A stretch of 49,480 bases of DNA from an uncultured Bacteroides sp. (GTDB taxonomy: Bacteria > Bacteroidota > Bacteroidia > Bacteroidales > Bacteroidaceae): positions 1 to 49,480 of the forward strand of contig NZ_CAJULN010000021.1 of the NCBI RefSeq assembly GCF_910586915.1. The letters are read 5' to 3'. Both the position numbers and the translations under genes were made by a program. The notes beneath the pieces were generated by a model. That model was not told the origin of the DNA. It did no database searches and saw only the letters and a program-made list of their open reading frames with translations. Shown piece by piece: positions 9,072 through 17,810 of the stretch. Position 1 is the stretch's first letter, and every line of letters starts with the position of its first letter.

Positions 9072-10829
9072 TTAAAGGGAATTGACGTATTCGGTCAATT
9101 CCTCGATTTCTTTTTTCGATACTTTTCTGTCAATCCCGTGTTTGTGAATCTCGAATACCTCCTGCATAGTGGCGGCACGACCGTCAAACAGATAGGGAGC
9201 CGTGCGCCAGCACTCTATCAACGTAGGGGTATCCCAGCCTTTTTCAAACTCTATATCTTCGCCTATCCGATGCAGCTTCATGTCCGTATAAAAGGGGCCG
9301 CTATGACAATCGCCGCACTTCAACTTATCGAATACTTTTCTGCCTGCCTTAGCCTTCTCCGACAACTCACCGTCTACCAAATACGGACTGGGAACAGGAC
9401 GCAAAGACTTCATATAAGCATCCACACACTCCGCCATCTCTTCCTCAGGCTCATAGAACTGGATATACCGGAAACCGGCACGTACTGCCACTTCCGCTTT
9501 GGCGCGAATGCCCGAAATCATATTGGGCGGCGTCGCATGACTATAAAGCAGGCTTTTGCAGTTTTTAGGATTGCCTACTCCGTCGTTCATCAAGTCCCAG
9601 TTCATGCCATCGGTACGACCGTCGCCGGGATGACATCCGTTGCAACTTTGCCAACCCTGATAACAGTGCGCGGCGTCATTAAAGTATTTCTCTCCTTTCT
9701 GCTCTTTCGTCTCGGTACGTCCTTCGTTCATCGGAACGGCAGTGACCGACAGTGTATGCGTGTCTACTATATTCAGTATATCGGCAAAATAGGTGGGAAC
9801 AATCAGTTTGTTGCCCGACAGGAGAAGGTTGCGAGGACCGTTGCCCTGCAAAGGAATCCTTTTACGAAGTCCGTAGAGAAAAGTCAGGTCGTACTCCAGG
9901 CGGCTTCTGTCTCCGTAGTTTCTGAACTTATCGAGCATCCGCGAATGCTCAATAACGCTGACTTCGTGCGTGCCGCTATGCGCAACGTAGATATACCGTT
10001 CGTCGCAGGCAATCCCCCACACTCCGGCAGCTCCCCGGTCGGCTTCATCGACCAGAACAGCTCCCTCGAACTCCTGCTTCTCCACATTGATGATGCTGAA
10101 AGCGCTGGTATTCATCCATCCTTGCTGCAACTGCGAAGTGGGTACCGTGAAACGGCCCAAGTTATGAGAAACATAGATATAACGCCCATCGGGAGTGATG
10201 CATATATCCCGCAAAGCGTTGCTGCCGTTTGCCAGCCGGATATCTTTCACTTTGGTAAAGCTCTTCATATCAATCACCGACACACAAGCTGCCACAATGT
10301 CGAGGTCTGCCCGTTGGGCGGGCAGGAAGTTGGCTACGAACAGATATCGTCCGTCTTTGCTGAACACTGCCGCTCTGGGCTCGCGCAGCACTTTTACACT
10401 TCTCACCACTTTACGTGCCACAAGGTCTATCTCGCTCACTGTACCGGCAAACCGGTTGCATACATAAATATGTTTCTTATCCGGCGCCAAGAGCGGAGCG
10501 CAGGCTCCCGAACCGACAGGAACCACTGCTTCCACTTTTCCCGAAGGCAACGACAGCACTTCCAACCGTCCGGTCTTCTCGAATGTAGTCACATAGGCTT
10601 TGTCTCCGTCGAGCCACAATCCGGTAGGCGTCTCCTCCAACGGATACGAACGAAGGCACGTACGCCCGTCGGCCGTAAAAACGTCCAACTGCTTTGTTCC
10701 CTTTTGAGTCATCAGCAATTCTCCTTGCTCACTGACGGCAGTGCCCGTGGTAAAGAAAGGCGGGTTGCCGGCTGTTGCCACAGACACGCCACAGCCAAGC
10801 AGGCAAATCAACAAAAGTTTCCTTATCAT
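9072..10829 (-). CDS. YVTN beta-propeller fused to MauG/cytochrome c peroxidase-like di-haem domain
   Basis: A 585-residue exported protein with a signal peptide (MIRKLLLICLLGCGVSVATA). An N-terminal propeller of YVTN type fills about residues 30-360 (KAYVTTFEKTGRLEVLSLPSG, HIYVCNRFAGTVSEIDL, YIYVSHNLGRF, shown in part). The C-terminal di-haem domain carries CNGCH (about 396) and CGDCH (about 505), with a GNPKNCKSLL stretch and a TPTLIECWRTAPYLFDGRA stretch typical of MauG/CcpA proteins. The order propeller then peroxidase-like di-haem domain is that of fused hydrazine synthase beta-gamma subunits, which fits the alpha-like protein in the same operon. A start at 10,850 would add seven residues in front of the signal peptide and has an AAGAGA sequence before it. 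The gene follows the regulator by 10-31 bases. Confidence 0.78.
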   Translation of the reverse strand: MIRKLLLICLLGCGVSVATAGNPPFFTTGTAVSEQGELLMTQKGTKQLDVFTADGRTCLRSYPLEETPTGLWLDGDKAYVTTFEKTGRLEVLSLPSGKVEAVVPVGSGACAPLLAPDKKHIYVCNRFAGTVSEIDLVARKVVRSVKVLREPRAAVFSKDGRYLFVANFLPAQRADLDIVAACVSVIDMKSFTKVKDIRLANGSNALRDICITPDGRYIYVSHNLGRFTVPTSQLQQGWMNTSAFSIINVEKQEFEGAVLVDEADRGAAGVWGIACDERYIYVAHSGTHEVSVIEHSRMLDKFRNYGDRSRLEYDLTFLYGLRKRIPLQGNGPRNLLLSGNKLIVPTYFADILNIVDTHTLSVTAVPMNEGRTETKEQKGEKYFNDAAHCYQGWQSCNGCHPGDGRTDGMNWDLMNDGVGNPKNCKSLLYSHATPPNMISGIRAKAEVAVRAGFRYIQFYEPEEEMAECVDAYMKSLRPVPSPYLVDGELSEKAKAGRKVFDKLKCGDCHSGPFYTDMKLHRIGEDIEFEKGWDTPTLIECWRTAPYLFDGRAATMQEVFEIHKHGIDRKVSKKEIEELTEYVNSL

Positions 10830-10860
10830 AGTATATTCCGGTGTTCTCATGATATTCTCT

Positions 10861-11682
10861 TTATACTCTTCTATAGCCCAATTCGGCGGAAATCTGTCCG
10901 GCTATCTCTTTGACTGTTTGTATGGTGCCGCGCAACTGCTCTTCCGGCAGACGGTCTTTCGGACCTGAAATCCAAATGGAACCGCAAGGATATCCCGTAT
11001 AATTCAGCACCGGAGCACCTACGCAAATCACGCCGCTCAACTCCTCCTCATTGTCGAGCGCATATCCCTGCCGGTAGACTTGCTCCAATTCCTCGAGATA
11101 CGCTTCGCGCGAAGTAATCGTGCGGGAGTTGTAGCGGGCAAAAGTCATATAAGAAAGGTAGCGGTTGCGGACGTTCACAGGCAGATAAGCCATGATTGCT
11201 TTTCCCGGAGCGGAACAGTGCAACTCGAAGGGCTTGCCCGGCGACAGGACAAAACAGAATGCGTGATGCCCCCGCACCTGCTCAATAAAAATACCTTTTT
11301 CATCGCCCAATACGCCGAAGCAGGCAGTCTCTTTCACCCTGTCGCGCAAATCGCGCAAGTGGGGCAATACTGTTTCCAGCAGATTGTGTTCATTCAATGC
11401 ACGGAAACCCAATGTCAGCAGTTTCCGCGTCAATTTATATCGCTTGGCGTCTTCGTGAAACGATAGATAGTCCAGCCGCACCAGCGTATTGAGGATGCGA
11501 TAGGCAGTAGTCTGCGATATCTCAAGTGCCTGCTTTATCTCCTGCAACGTCTCTCCATCGGGCCTTGAAGAGAGATATTCAATCACTGCAATGCCTTTTT
11601 CCAGATTAGGCACCTTATAATTATCGTCTGTTTTTTCCAGACTTTGCTCTACATTTTCCATATTTGGTAATTTGTTTTCCAT
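10861..11682 (-). CDS. IclR-family transcriptional regulator of the haem-c operon
   Basis: A 273-residue regulator. A winged helix-turn-helix covers about residues 25-90 (LEKGIAVIEYLSSRPDGETLQEIKQ, ISQTTAYRILNTLVRL, shown in part) and the IclR effector domain covers about 105-270 (GKAIMAYLP, GYALDNEEELSGVICVGAPV, GSIWISGP). IclR proteins usually sense a small carboxylate or aromatic metabolite and control an adjacent catabolic operon. The gene is first in the run of seven minus-strand genes, so it probably controls its own transcript. A second in-frame ATG eight codons in (NMENV) is an alternative start. The two start regions carry direct repeats of TTTTCCATATTTG 21 bases apart, which may be an operator or just reflect the repeated start. 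Confidence 0.88.
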   Translation of the reverse strand: MENKLPNMENVEQSLEKTDDNYKVPNLEKGIAVIEYLSSRPDGETLQEIKQALEISQTTAYRILNTLVRLDYLSFHEDAKRYKLTRKLLTLGFRALNEHNLLETVLPHLRDLRDRVKETACFGVLGDEKGIFIEQVRGHHAFCFVLSPGKPFELHCSAPGKAIMAYLPVNVRNRYLSYMTFARYNSRTITSREAYLEELEQVYRQGYALDNEEELSGVICVGAPVLNYTGYPCGSIWISGPKDRLPEEQLRGTIQTVKEIAGQISAELGYRRV

Positions 11683-11687
11683 ATTTG
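11654..11687. repeat. Two direct repeats (TTTTCCATATTTG) spaced 21 bp at the regulator start
   Basis: The 13-base sequence TTTTCCATATTTG occurs at 11,654-11,666 and 11,675-11,687, one at each possible start codon of the IclR-type gene. The 21-bp offset is two helical turns, which would suit a regulator binding one DNA face. It is partly coding, so duplication of the Met-Glu-Asn codons explains it equally well. Confidence 0.45.
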
Positions 11688-11796
11688 AAACAACGTTCCA
11701 TCTTTCGGATAAAAATAGGGATGTTGATTTTAAATGGAAGAATGAAGATGCGAAAATAAGTTAAGTATGCTGCATAACATAATTTGGAAGATAAAA

Positions 11797-11839
11797 AAAG
11801 GGGATATCCGAAACTACTCGGACATCCCCCTTTTTTTAA
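11797..11839. terminator. Rho-independent terminator after the SusC/SusD operon
   Basis: A stem of GGGGATATCCGA with TCGGACATCCCC around the loop AACTAC, flanked by an A-run on the left and a T-run on the right. It could work in both directions. It lies beyond the susD stop and upstream of the IclR-type gene, isolating the two minus-strand units. Confidence 0.85.
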
Positions 11840-11905
11840 ATTAAAAGAATACGTTTGCTATTTATCTGAGAATCAATAATTATCCGTCACCTCCCCTGGC
11901 CGGAG

Positions 11906-12071
11906 TTACAGTCTAATAATCAGCTTGTTACAGCAGATATATGCGCTGTATGCAGGACATATAGATGCTGGACGTAGCGCATATAGATGCTGGAGACAGG
12001 ACATATATGCGGTGGACGCAGGATATATATACGCTGCAAATCACTCATACATAAGGAAATAGCAGACAATC
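11906..12071 (+). repeat. Family A array, copy 1 (five units, 22-bp period)
   Basis: After a leader (TTACAGTCTAATAATCAGC) come five imperfect palindromic units such as GGACATATAGATGCTG. The ATATA cores start at 11,937, 11,959, 11,981, 12,003 and 12,025, exactly 22 bases apart. The copy at 17,582-17,750 is nearly identical for the first 117 bases and then diverges gradually. A related inverted copy lies at 39,262-39,373. There is no plausible coding capacity. Confidence 0.9.
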
Positions 12072-12089
12072 TTTTCTGTCTTTACCGTT

Positions 12090-14120
12090 TTAGTCTATTT
12101 CAGGACCTTGTCCGCCAATCTTTGGCCAACCCGGATTCTGATAAATCACAGATGTTTCAAGGTCTGTCTGGTCACCACTGGCTGTCTGGCGGAATGCACT
12201 CTGGGGCAAAGGAGACAGATAATGAGCGGAAGTGAATTTATAACCGTCAAACGCTGAGTTGTTCACCTTACTTATTTGGTAAGGACGAATATATACTCCG
12301 CTGGTTTCCTGACTTGACATATTACCTTTACCGCCTTCAACATCGACAACAACCAAATCTTCATTGTTCTCGTTCTTCCATACTCCTTGATAAACACTTC
12401 CCCAATAACGCATACCTTCAATCTGATAACCGTCAATTTGGTCGCAAGCTCTCCAACGTTTCAGGTCAGCCCAACGCATACCTTCGCCGATAAATTCATT
12501 GCGGCGTTCACGACGGATGTTATACAATGTAGCATCTACCAACTGGCCATGAGAATAAGCACCGAAGTCGCCTTCCGCTTCCTTATTCATCTGTGTAGCG
12601 TTGATGGTCTTCGTGTAGTCAGTATCAACCTTTGCACGTGTACGCAACTTTCTCCAGTAACGGTCAGCAGTAGCGTCAATGTTTCCGTTCTTTTCATAGC
12701 ACGCTTCCATATAGTTGAGCAAAGCCTCCGTACCACGGAACACGATGCTACCGGTAGTGCCTTTGTGATGCAACGTCTGCATATAACTATTGTAGTGCTT
12801 ACCTTTCTTGATGGCATACCCCGTTACCATACGGGTTTCATTGTTACCTTTCACCACCCAAGACAAATCTACGCGGTTGACATCTCCGCCGGATGTGTAA
12901 TTCTCGATATCGTTATCCTTCTTTGTAAAGAGCTGAATGCGAGAGTCGCGATTTTGCAAAGTAGCTTTAACGCCTTCCTTTTCCCATTCCGGTTCATATC
13001 CGGAATTGCTTGCGTAGATAGGCAATCCGTTACGCATCAAGAAAGAATTGACCAATCCGCGTGTCCATCCCGAACCACCGCCATTGTTCTGCAACTGCAT
13101 CTGGATGTTATGAGTCACGCCTTGCGCTTCGATAAACTTACGCCACAGCAGAACTTCGCTGTAATTTTCCATATTTTCGTCGCAAAACATGGTGTAATAA
13201 GGATTAAGGCTTGCGAAACTTCCGCTCATTCCTTCAGGAGCATCCGTGTTCTCAACCAGGTTGCCTACCAACTGGTCACCTACAACTTTGGCAGATTTCA
13301 TCGCTTCCTCCAGGAAATAATTAATTTCCGTGTCAATATTGAATCCGTTCAAGTCGGCAGCATTGCCAGGCCATCCTTTTCCTCCGGGAACAAAAGCGAT
13401 TCCTTTGTGATGCTTCAACCAAGTGCCTTCATACAGTGCCACACGCGAACGAAGCAGATAGGCCACATTTTTACTGATACGGTTCTTTCCTCCAGGAGCT
13501 TCATTACTCAAGAATTCAATGGCTTTATCCAAATCGGACAAGATAAAACGTGCCACTTCATGACGCGGACGACGTTTGGAGGCTTCAATCAATATCGCCT
13601 GCTCGTCTTCCAACACTTTCTCAATGATGGGACAATCGCCAATGGATTGCAACTTATCAAAGTATGCATATGCACGATGCACATACATTTCACCTATATA
13701 GTGACGGATATTGGCTTCCGAACCGGAAATCTGTCCTGCTTCGTATTTGGGAAGCACCTGCTGGAAGAAATAGTTGCAATCACGGATTTGGAAGAAATTC
13801 CATACTGCTCCTCTTTCATCGTCGCTCGTAGTAGAACCTACACGCCATTCGCCTGGAACCCACCGCGAAGAGTAAGATGTAGAAGCCTGATTGTCCGTAT
13901 TATTATCGTTTCCAAACACGCTGATACCATAGCTTCCCGGAGCGATGGAAGTGAAGAAGTTATACAAGTTGATGGAATATGCCGCCAAATCGGCTTCGGC
14001 CGAGAAATAAGCAGCAGGCGTAATGGAACTTTCAGGTTCCTTATCCAAAAAATCGTTGCATGAAGTAAAACCGGCAAGCGATGTACTCAACAACAGGATA
14101 TTTATATATTTCAGTTTCAT
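12090..14120 (-). CDS. SusD/RagB-family outer-membrane nutrient-binding lipoprotein
   Basis: A 676-residue protein with a lipoprotein signal peptide and lipobox (SLAGFTSC, then NDFLDKEPES), the usual start of SusD-like proteins. Helical repeat segments of the family follow (YRAYAYFDKLQSIGDCPIIEKVL-type helices near residue 165) with a C-terminal RRERRNEFIGEGMRWADLKRW near residue 555. SusD lipoproteins cap a SusC channel and bind glycans or other ligands at the cell surface. It starts 10 bases after susC, so the two form one transcript. No glycoside hydrolase, sulfatase, sensor or anti-sigma gene is adjacent, so the ligand cannot be inferred. Confidence 0.95.
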   Translation of the reverse strand: MKLKYINILLLSTSLAGFTSCNDFLDKEPESSITPAAYFSAEADLAAYSINLYNFFTSIAPGSYGISVFGNDNNTDNQASTSYSSRWVPGEWRVGSTTSDDERGAVWNFFQIRDCNYFFQQVLPKYEAGQISGSEANIRHYIGEMYVHRAYAYFDKLQSIGDCPIIEKVLEDEQAILIEASKRRPRHEVARFILSDLDKAIEFLSNEAPGGKNRISKNVAYLLRSRVALYEGTWLKHHKGIAFVPGGKGWPGNAADLNGFNIDTEINYFLEEAMKSAKVVGDQLVGNLVENTDAPEGMSGSFASLNPYYTMFCDENMENYSEVLLWRKFIEAQGVTHNIQMQLQNNGGGSGWTRGLVNSFLMRNGLPIYASNSGYEPEWEKEGVKATLQNRDSRIQLFTKKDNDIENYTSGGDVNRVDLSWVVKGNNETRMVTGYAIKKGKHYNSYMQTLHHKGTTGSIVFRGTEALLNYMEACYEKNGNIDATADRYWRKLRTRAKVDTDYTKTINATQMNKEAEGDFGAYSHGQLVDATLYNIRRERRNEFIGEGMRWADLKRWRACDQIDGYQIEGMRYWGSVYQGVWKNENNEDLVVVDVEGGKGNMSSQETSGVYIRPYQISKVNNSAFDGYKFTSAHYLSPLPQSAFRQTASGDQTDLETSVIYQNPGWPKIGGQGPEID

Positions 14121-14130
14121 AATTATCTTT

Positions 14131-17100
14131 TTAGAATGTTACACTTAAACCAACAGACATTGTCTTTGATAACGGATAAGTTTTACCGAGATTACCACTA
14201 CCATATCCGGCACCTATCAATTCGGGGTCTGCTATGCTTGTAAAATTAGTTATTGTCAACAAGTTTTCAGCAGATGCAAAGACACGCAGGTTCTCCACAT
14301 AGAATTTCTGAGTCAGCGCTTTAGGCAATGTATAACCCAAAGTGATATTCTTCAGACGGCAATATGCCGCGTTCTGCAAATAACGAGTCTGCGTACTAGT
14401 GTTTCTACCACCACTCCAGTCCGGACGCGGATAATATGCACCTTGATTTTCCGGTGTCCAATAGTCTCCATGTTCCTTGAAGCCCAGTGCCTGCCATTTG
14501 CCTGTACCAGTCGCTCCCCAGAAAGTGGCGCTACCTGCCATATAATCACGTTTTAAAGTACCCTGGAAGAATACTTTCAAATCGAATCCTTTCCAAGCCG
14601 CATCAAGATTCAGACCGAAATTGTAACGCGGAGTTGAGTTACCGATGATTGTAAGGTCGCCATGATCTTCAAGAGTATTTTGGCCATTGTTCACTTCACC
14701 GTCTCCATTCAAATCGGCATACATGATATCTCCCGCCGTCCAGTTGCTTCCGAAACGGCTTTGGTCTGCTTCTGCCAAGTGCTTATCCATTTCTTCTTGC
14801 GAATTGGCAATACCTATTGTAGTATATCCCCAGATGTCGCCCAACACTGCGCCAGCATAATAGGTACTTAAACTCTTTGATGGATTAGGATATTTGTCGA
14901 TAACCACCTGGTTGTCGCTCAAAGTCAACGAAACTCCATAACGGAAATCCTTGACTACATCGCGCCAGCTTACCTGCAAGTCCCATCCTTTAGATGTCAT
15001 ATCCAAGTTATTGATTTTGGGTTCTTTTGCTCCCAATACATCTGGAAGTTCTTGTGCGGGACCTACCATGTCATAAGTTTTACGCTGGAAATAGCCAAAC
15101 GAACCGGTGAGGCGATTGTTAAATGCTCCCCAATCCAAACCGATTTCCCAAGTACGGTTCTTTTCCCATGTAAGCAAGGTAGATACCAAAGCAGGTTGTC
15201 CGGCAGTATTGGGTTTTGCGTCATTCACCAGCCAGTTACCATTGTTAGGTTTGTAATCAATGGTCGGATAGAAAGGATACCAGTTATCAGTATTTTGGTT
15301 ACCCAGTTCACCCCACGAAGCACGAAGTTTCAAAGTGCTCAGAACATCTGTATAATCTTCCCAGAACGCTTCTTGCGAAATGTTCCAACCTGCTGAGAAG
15401 GAAGGGAACCAATTCCAACGGTTGTCGCGCAAGAAACGTGAAGAACCATCGTAACGGATATTTCCTTCAAACAAATAACGGCCTTTATAATCGTAGTTCA
15501 GACGACCAAAGAAACCGGCAGTAGTCCAACTGTTGTATGCACCACTCGCTTTCGGGTTGGTACTTGTTGTGTTCAACGTAGGCAAACCGGATAAGATACC
15601 ATCCTGCTGAGCCTGTATAGTACGCTGACGGAACCATTCGCTTTGGAAACCGACCATTACCTTGAAGTTATGATCGTTCAACGAATGGCTATACTCCGTG
15701 AAGATATTAGGATTAAAATAATTGCTCTTATAATTATACTCTCTGACAGAAGAAGTTCCGTTAAAGTCGACAAATGGCTCGTTATTTATATTATAACCAT
15801 ATGTTGTCTGCCAGTCTGTATGTGCATTATTATTGTTAATGCGGTAGTTCAATTCGGCATTGATTATCCAACCTTTCAACGGAGTCACCTTGAAAGCCAA
15901 TTGTTGTGCCAAGATGTCATTTTGAGTGTTATACATACCTCCGTTCTTCAGACGTTCGATGTACGACTCTGCCACATAATGTCCGTTCGGGTCTATTGTA
16001 GGAATGATAGGCCAGTAACGACACATATTATGGTAAAATTCATCCGTACCGTTCACCATAACTACCGGAGCTTGATAGTCTGTACGGGTAAACCGGCTAC
16101 TATAAGTCATTGTCAACCAGTTTGTCAAATCCGCATTAATCTTTGCGGTCACCGCATAACGTTGTTTGTTATCGTCTCCATGACGCAATATACCGTTTTG
16201 GTCCAGATAGTTGGCAGAGAAATAATATCTCATTTTCTCCGAACCGCCATTGATGCTCAACGTATGTTCCTGTGAGAAACTATTGCCGAAATGCTCTTTC
16301 AGCCAATCGGTATTGGCTATAGGCAACAGTGGATTATCATCCCACACTTCCCAACGGTTGTTACTATTGGCGAACATGGTTTTCATGGTAGGATCAGTTT
16401 GAGCCTGCTTGATTTGAGCTAACTTCGATTCGGAAAACCAGATGCCATTACCGGAATTTATACTTGCTGTATTCATATAATTGGCCCAAGTATAAGAATC
16501 CATCATTTCGGGCATATTCAACGGTGAGTTAAAACGGAAACTGTTGTTATAGTTTATGCTCGTTTTACCAGCTTTACCGCTTTTGGTTGTAACCAATACT
16601 ACACCACCTGCCGCGCGCGAACCATAAATAGAAGAAGCCGAAGCGTCTTTCAAGACTGAAATATTCTCAATATCCTGCGGATTCAATGCATTCAGGTCGC
16701 CTTCCATACCGTCAATCAAAACCAACGGCGTAACAGAAGAGCCCGCACCGATAGTACCCGTACCACGGATATTGATGCTTTTGCTGGAATTCAACGTACC
16801 ACCACTCTCTGCAACAGAAAAGTTCATACCTGCCACAGTTCCCTGCAAGGCGTCAACTACAGAGTTAATCGGACGTGCCCCGATTTCTTTCGCTCCTACA
16901 GTAGAAACGGCACCTGTCAGATTCACTTTCTTCTGAGTACCGAACGCTACTACCACAACCTCTTCCAAAGTTTTGGAATCTTCTTGAAGAATAATGTTCA
17001 ATGGCTTTCCGTCCCATACAATTTCTTGTGTCACATAACCTACAAAAGAGACTTGTATCACATCCCCTTTCTTAACTCCCGACAGAGAAAAATCTCCGTC

Positions 17101-17316
17101 AAGCCCCGTAATAGAACCTATAGTAGTTCCTTTCACTACTACAGATGCACCAATCACTGTTTCCCCGGTAGTGTCTTTTACAACTCCGGTACACGCTCCA
17201 CTCTGCTGTGTGATTTTCATATCGGTAACGCTCGAATTGGCGACCGCATACGCTGTTCCAGTAGAAATACTCATCAGAAACAGCACCATACTGACTGATT
17301 TTAGTCGTTTTAACAT
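14131..17316 (-). CDS. SusC/RagA-family TonB-linked outer-membrane channel
   Basis: A 1061-residue protein from an ATG at 17,316 with a signal peptide (MLKRLKSVSMVLFLMSISTG, cleavage after AYA). A carboxypeptidase-regulatory-like domain follows (about 40-125: GVVKDTTGETVIGASVVVKG), then a TonB-box region (LEEVVVVAFGTQKK), the plug (ALQGTVAGMNF, NIRGTGTIG, VLKDASASSIYGSRAAGGVV) and the beta-barrel ending in TMSVGLSVTF. It imports a ligand captured by the SusD partner across the outer membrane. An ATG 48 bases upstream is possible but would put 16 extra residues before the signal peptide. The pair stands alone, flanked on both sides by family A repeats. Confidence 0.95.
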   Translation of the reverse strand: MLKRLKSVSMVLFLMSISTGTAYAVANSSVTDMKITQQSGACTGVVKDTTGETVIGASVVVKGTTIGSITGLDGDFSLSGVKKGDVIQVSFVGYVTQEIVWDGKPLNIILQEDSKTLEEVVVVAFGTQKKVNLTGAVSTVGAKEIGARPINSVVDALQGTVAGMNFSVAESGGTLNSSKSINIRGTGTIGAGSSVTPLVLIDGMEGDLNALNPQDIENISVLKDASASSIYGSRAAGGVVLVTTKSGKAGKTSINYNNSFRFNSPLNMPEMMDSYTWANYMNTASINSGNGIWFSESKLAQIKQAQTDPTMKTMFANSNNRWEVWDDNPLLPIANTDWLKEHFGNSFSQEHTLSINGGSEKMRYYFSANYLDQNGILRHGDDNKQRYAVTAKINADLTNWLTMTYSSRFTRTDYQAPVVMVNGTDEFYHNMCRYWPIIPTIDPNGHYVAESYIERLKNGGMYNTQNDILAQQLAFKVTPLKGWIINAELNYRINNNNAHTDWQTTYGYNINNEPFVDFNGTSSVREYNYKSNYFNPNIFTEYSHSLNDHNFKVMVGFQSEWFRQRTIQAQQDGILSGLPTLNTTSTNPKASGAYNSWTTAGFFGRLNYDYKGRYLFEGNIRYDGSSRFLRDNRWNWFPSFSAGWNISQEAFWEDYTDVLSTLKLRASWGELGNQNTDNWYPFYPTIDYKPNNGNWLVNDAKPNTAGQPALVSTLLTWEKNRTWEIGLDWGAFNNRLTGSFGYFQRKTYDMVGPAQELPDVLGAKEPKINNLDMTSKGWDLQVSWRDVVKDFRYGVSLTLSDNQVVIDKYPNPSKSLSTYYAGAVLGDIWGYTTIGIANSQEEMDKHLAEADQSRFGSNWTAGDIMYADLNGDGEVNNGQNTLEDHGDLTIIGNSTPRYNFGLNLDAAWKGFDLKVFFQGTLKRDYMAGSATFWGATGTGKWQALGFKEHGDYWTPENQGAYYPRPDWSGGRNTSTQTRYLQNAAYCRLKNITLGYTLPKALTQKFYVENLRVFASAENLLTITNFTSIADPELIGAGYGSGNLGKTYPLSKTMSVGLSVTF

Positions 17317-17581
17317 AGCTGTGATTTTTTTATTAGTCTCTTCCGATATATTTGTTAAACACATTTAAAATAGATTCTTAAAATGTGCAAATAAAATATC
17401 GGATGAGTTTTAAATTCAGTCGCAAATATATAAATTATATTTATCACATACACTGAGTTTCTTGAAATATTTTTTAATAAAAGAACTGTATTGTAAAACT
17501 TTCCCCTTTTTATAACATATAAAAGAAGTATAAAAACAAAATGATTATCCAGTATTTTTCCCTATCTGCCAAACGGCGAAT
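17317..17581 (-). promoter_or_regulatory. susC upstream region with -7 box TATATTTG (17,423-17,430)
   Basis: The AT-rich interval before susC has a TATATTTG -7 element on the minus strand, implying a 5' leader of roughly 100 bases. I see no good TTTG at the expected distance. No sigma or anti-sigma gene is present nearby. Apart from A/T runs I see nothing else in this interval. Confidence 0.45.
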
Positions 17582-17750
17582 TTACAGTCTAATAATCAGC
17601 TTGTTACAGCAGATATATGCGCTGTATGCAGGACATATAGATGCTGGACGTAGCGCATATAGATGCTGGAGACAGGACATATATGCGGTGGACACAGGAT
17701 ATATATGCGCTGTAAACGCCTCATACTGAGACTGAAAATAGCAGATAATC
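17582..17750 (+). repeat. Family A array, copy 2 (same orientation as copy 1)
   Basis: It matches 11,906-12,071, beginning at the same TTACAGTCTAATAATCAGC and differing at only one base in the first 117. It then degrades through TCATAC and ATAGCAGA blocks. The 22-bp unit spacing is kept. The two copies bracket the susC-susD pair as direct repeats about 5.7 kb apart. A 62-codon open frame on the plus strand here is incidental. Confidence 0.9.
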
Positions 17751-17759
17751 ATATACAAA

Positions 17760-17795
17760 TAAGGGGCACCCGTTGCCGGATACCCCTTATATATA
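17760..17795 (-). terminator. Terminator after the MscS channel gene
   Basis: ATAAGGGG at 17,759-17,766 pairs with CCCCTTAT at about 17,784-17,791, with partial pairing in the loop. It lies just beyond the stop of the mechanosensitive channel gene, so it probably ends that minus-strand transcript. Confidence 0.65.
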
Positions 17796-17810
17796 ATGGA
17801 ATGTTAATAA

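Noticed and set aside
9060..10913. Long plus-strand open frame (617 codons) opposite the propeller/di-haem gene
   Set aside because: It is antisense to a gene with clear signal peptide, propeller and two CxxCH motifs. The predicted residues show no family features and reflect codon bias of the real strand.
11906..12071. Possible CRISPR array
   Set aside because: Units are contiguous 22-bp imperfect palindromes without unique spacers, and no cas gene is in the window. The same applies to the arrays at 17,582, 32,136, 39,262 and 47,605.
12387..14063. Plus-strand open frame (558 codons) opposite susD
   Set aside because: Antisense to a well-supported SusD lipoprotein; no recognisable domain.
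12090..17316. A full polysaccharide utilisation locus around SusC/SusD
   Set aside because: No glycoside hydrolase, lyase, sulfatase, hybrid sensor or anti-sigma gene is adjacent; only the transport pair is present.
17541..17729. Plus-strand 62-codon frame within the family A array
   Set aside because: Its sequence is that of the 22-bp repeats, and it is not conserved as protein between the array copies.
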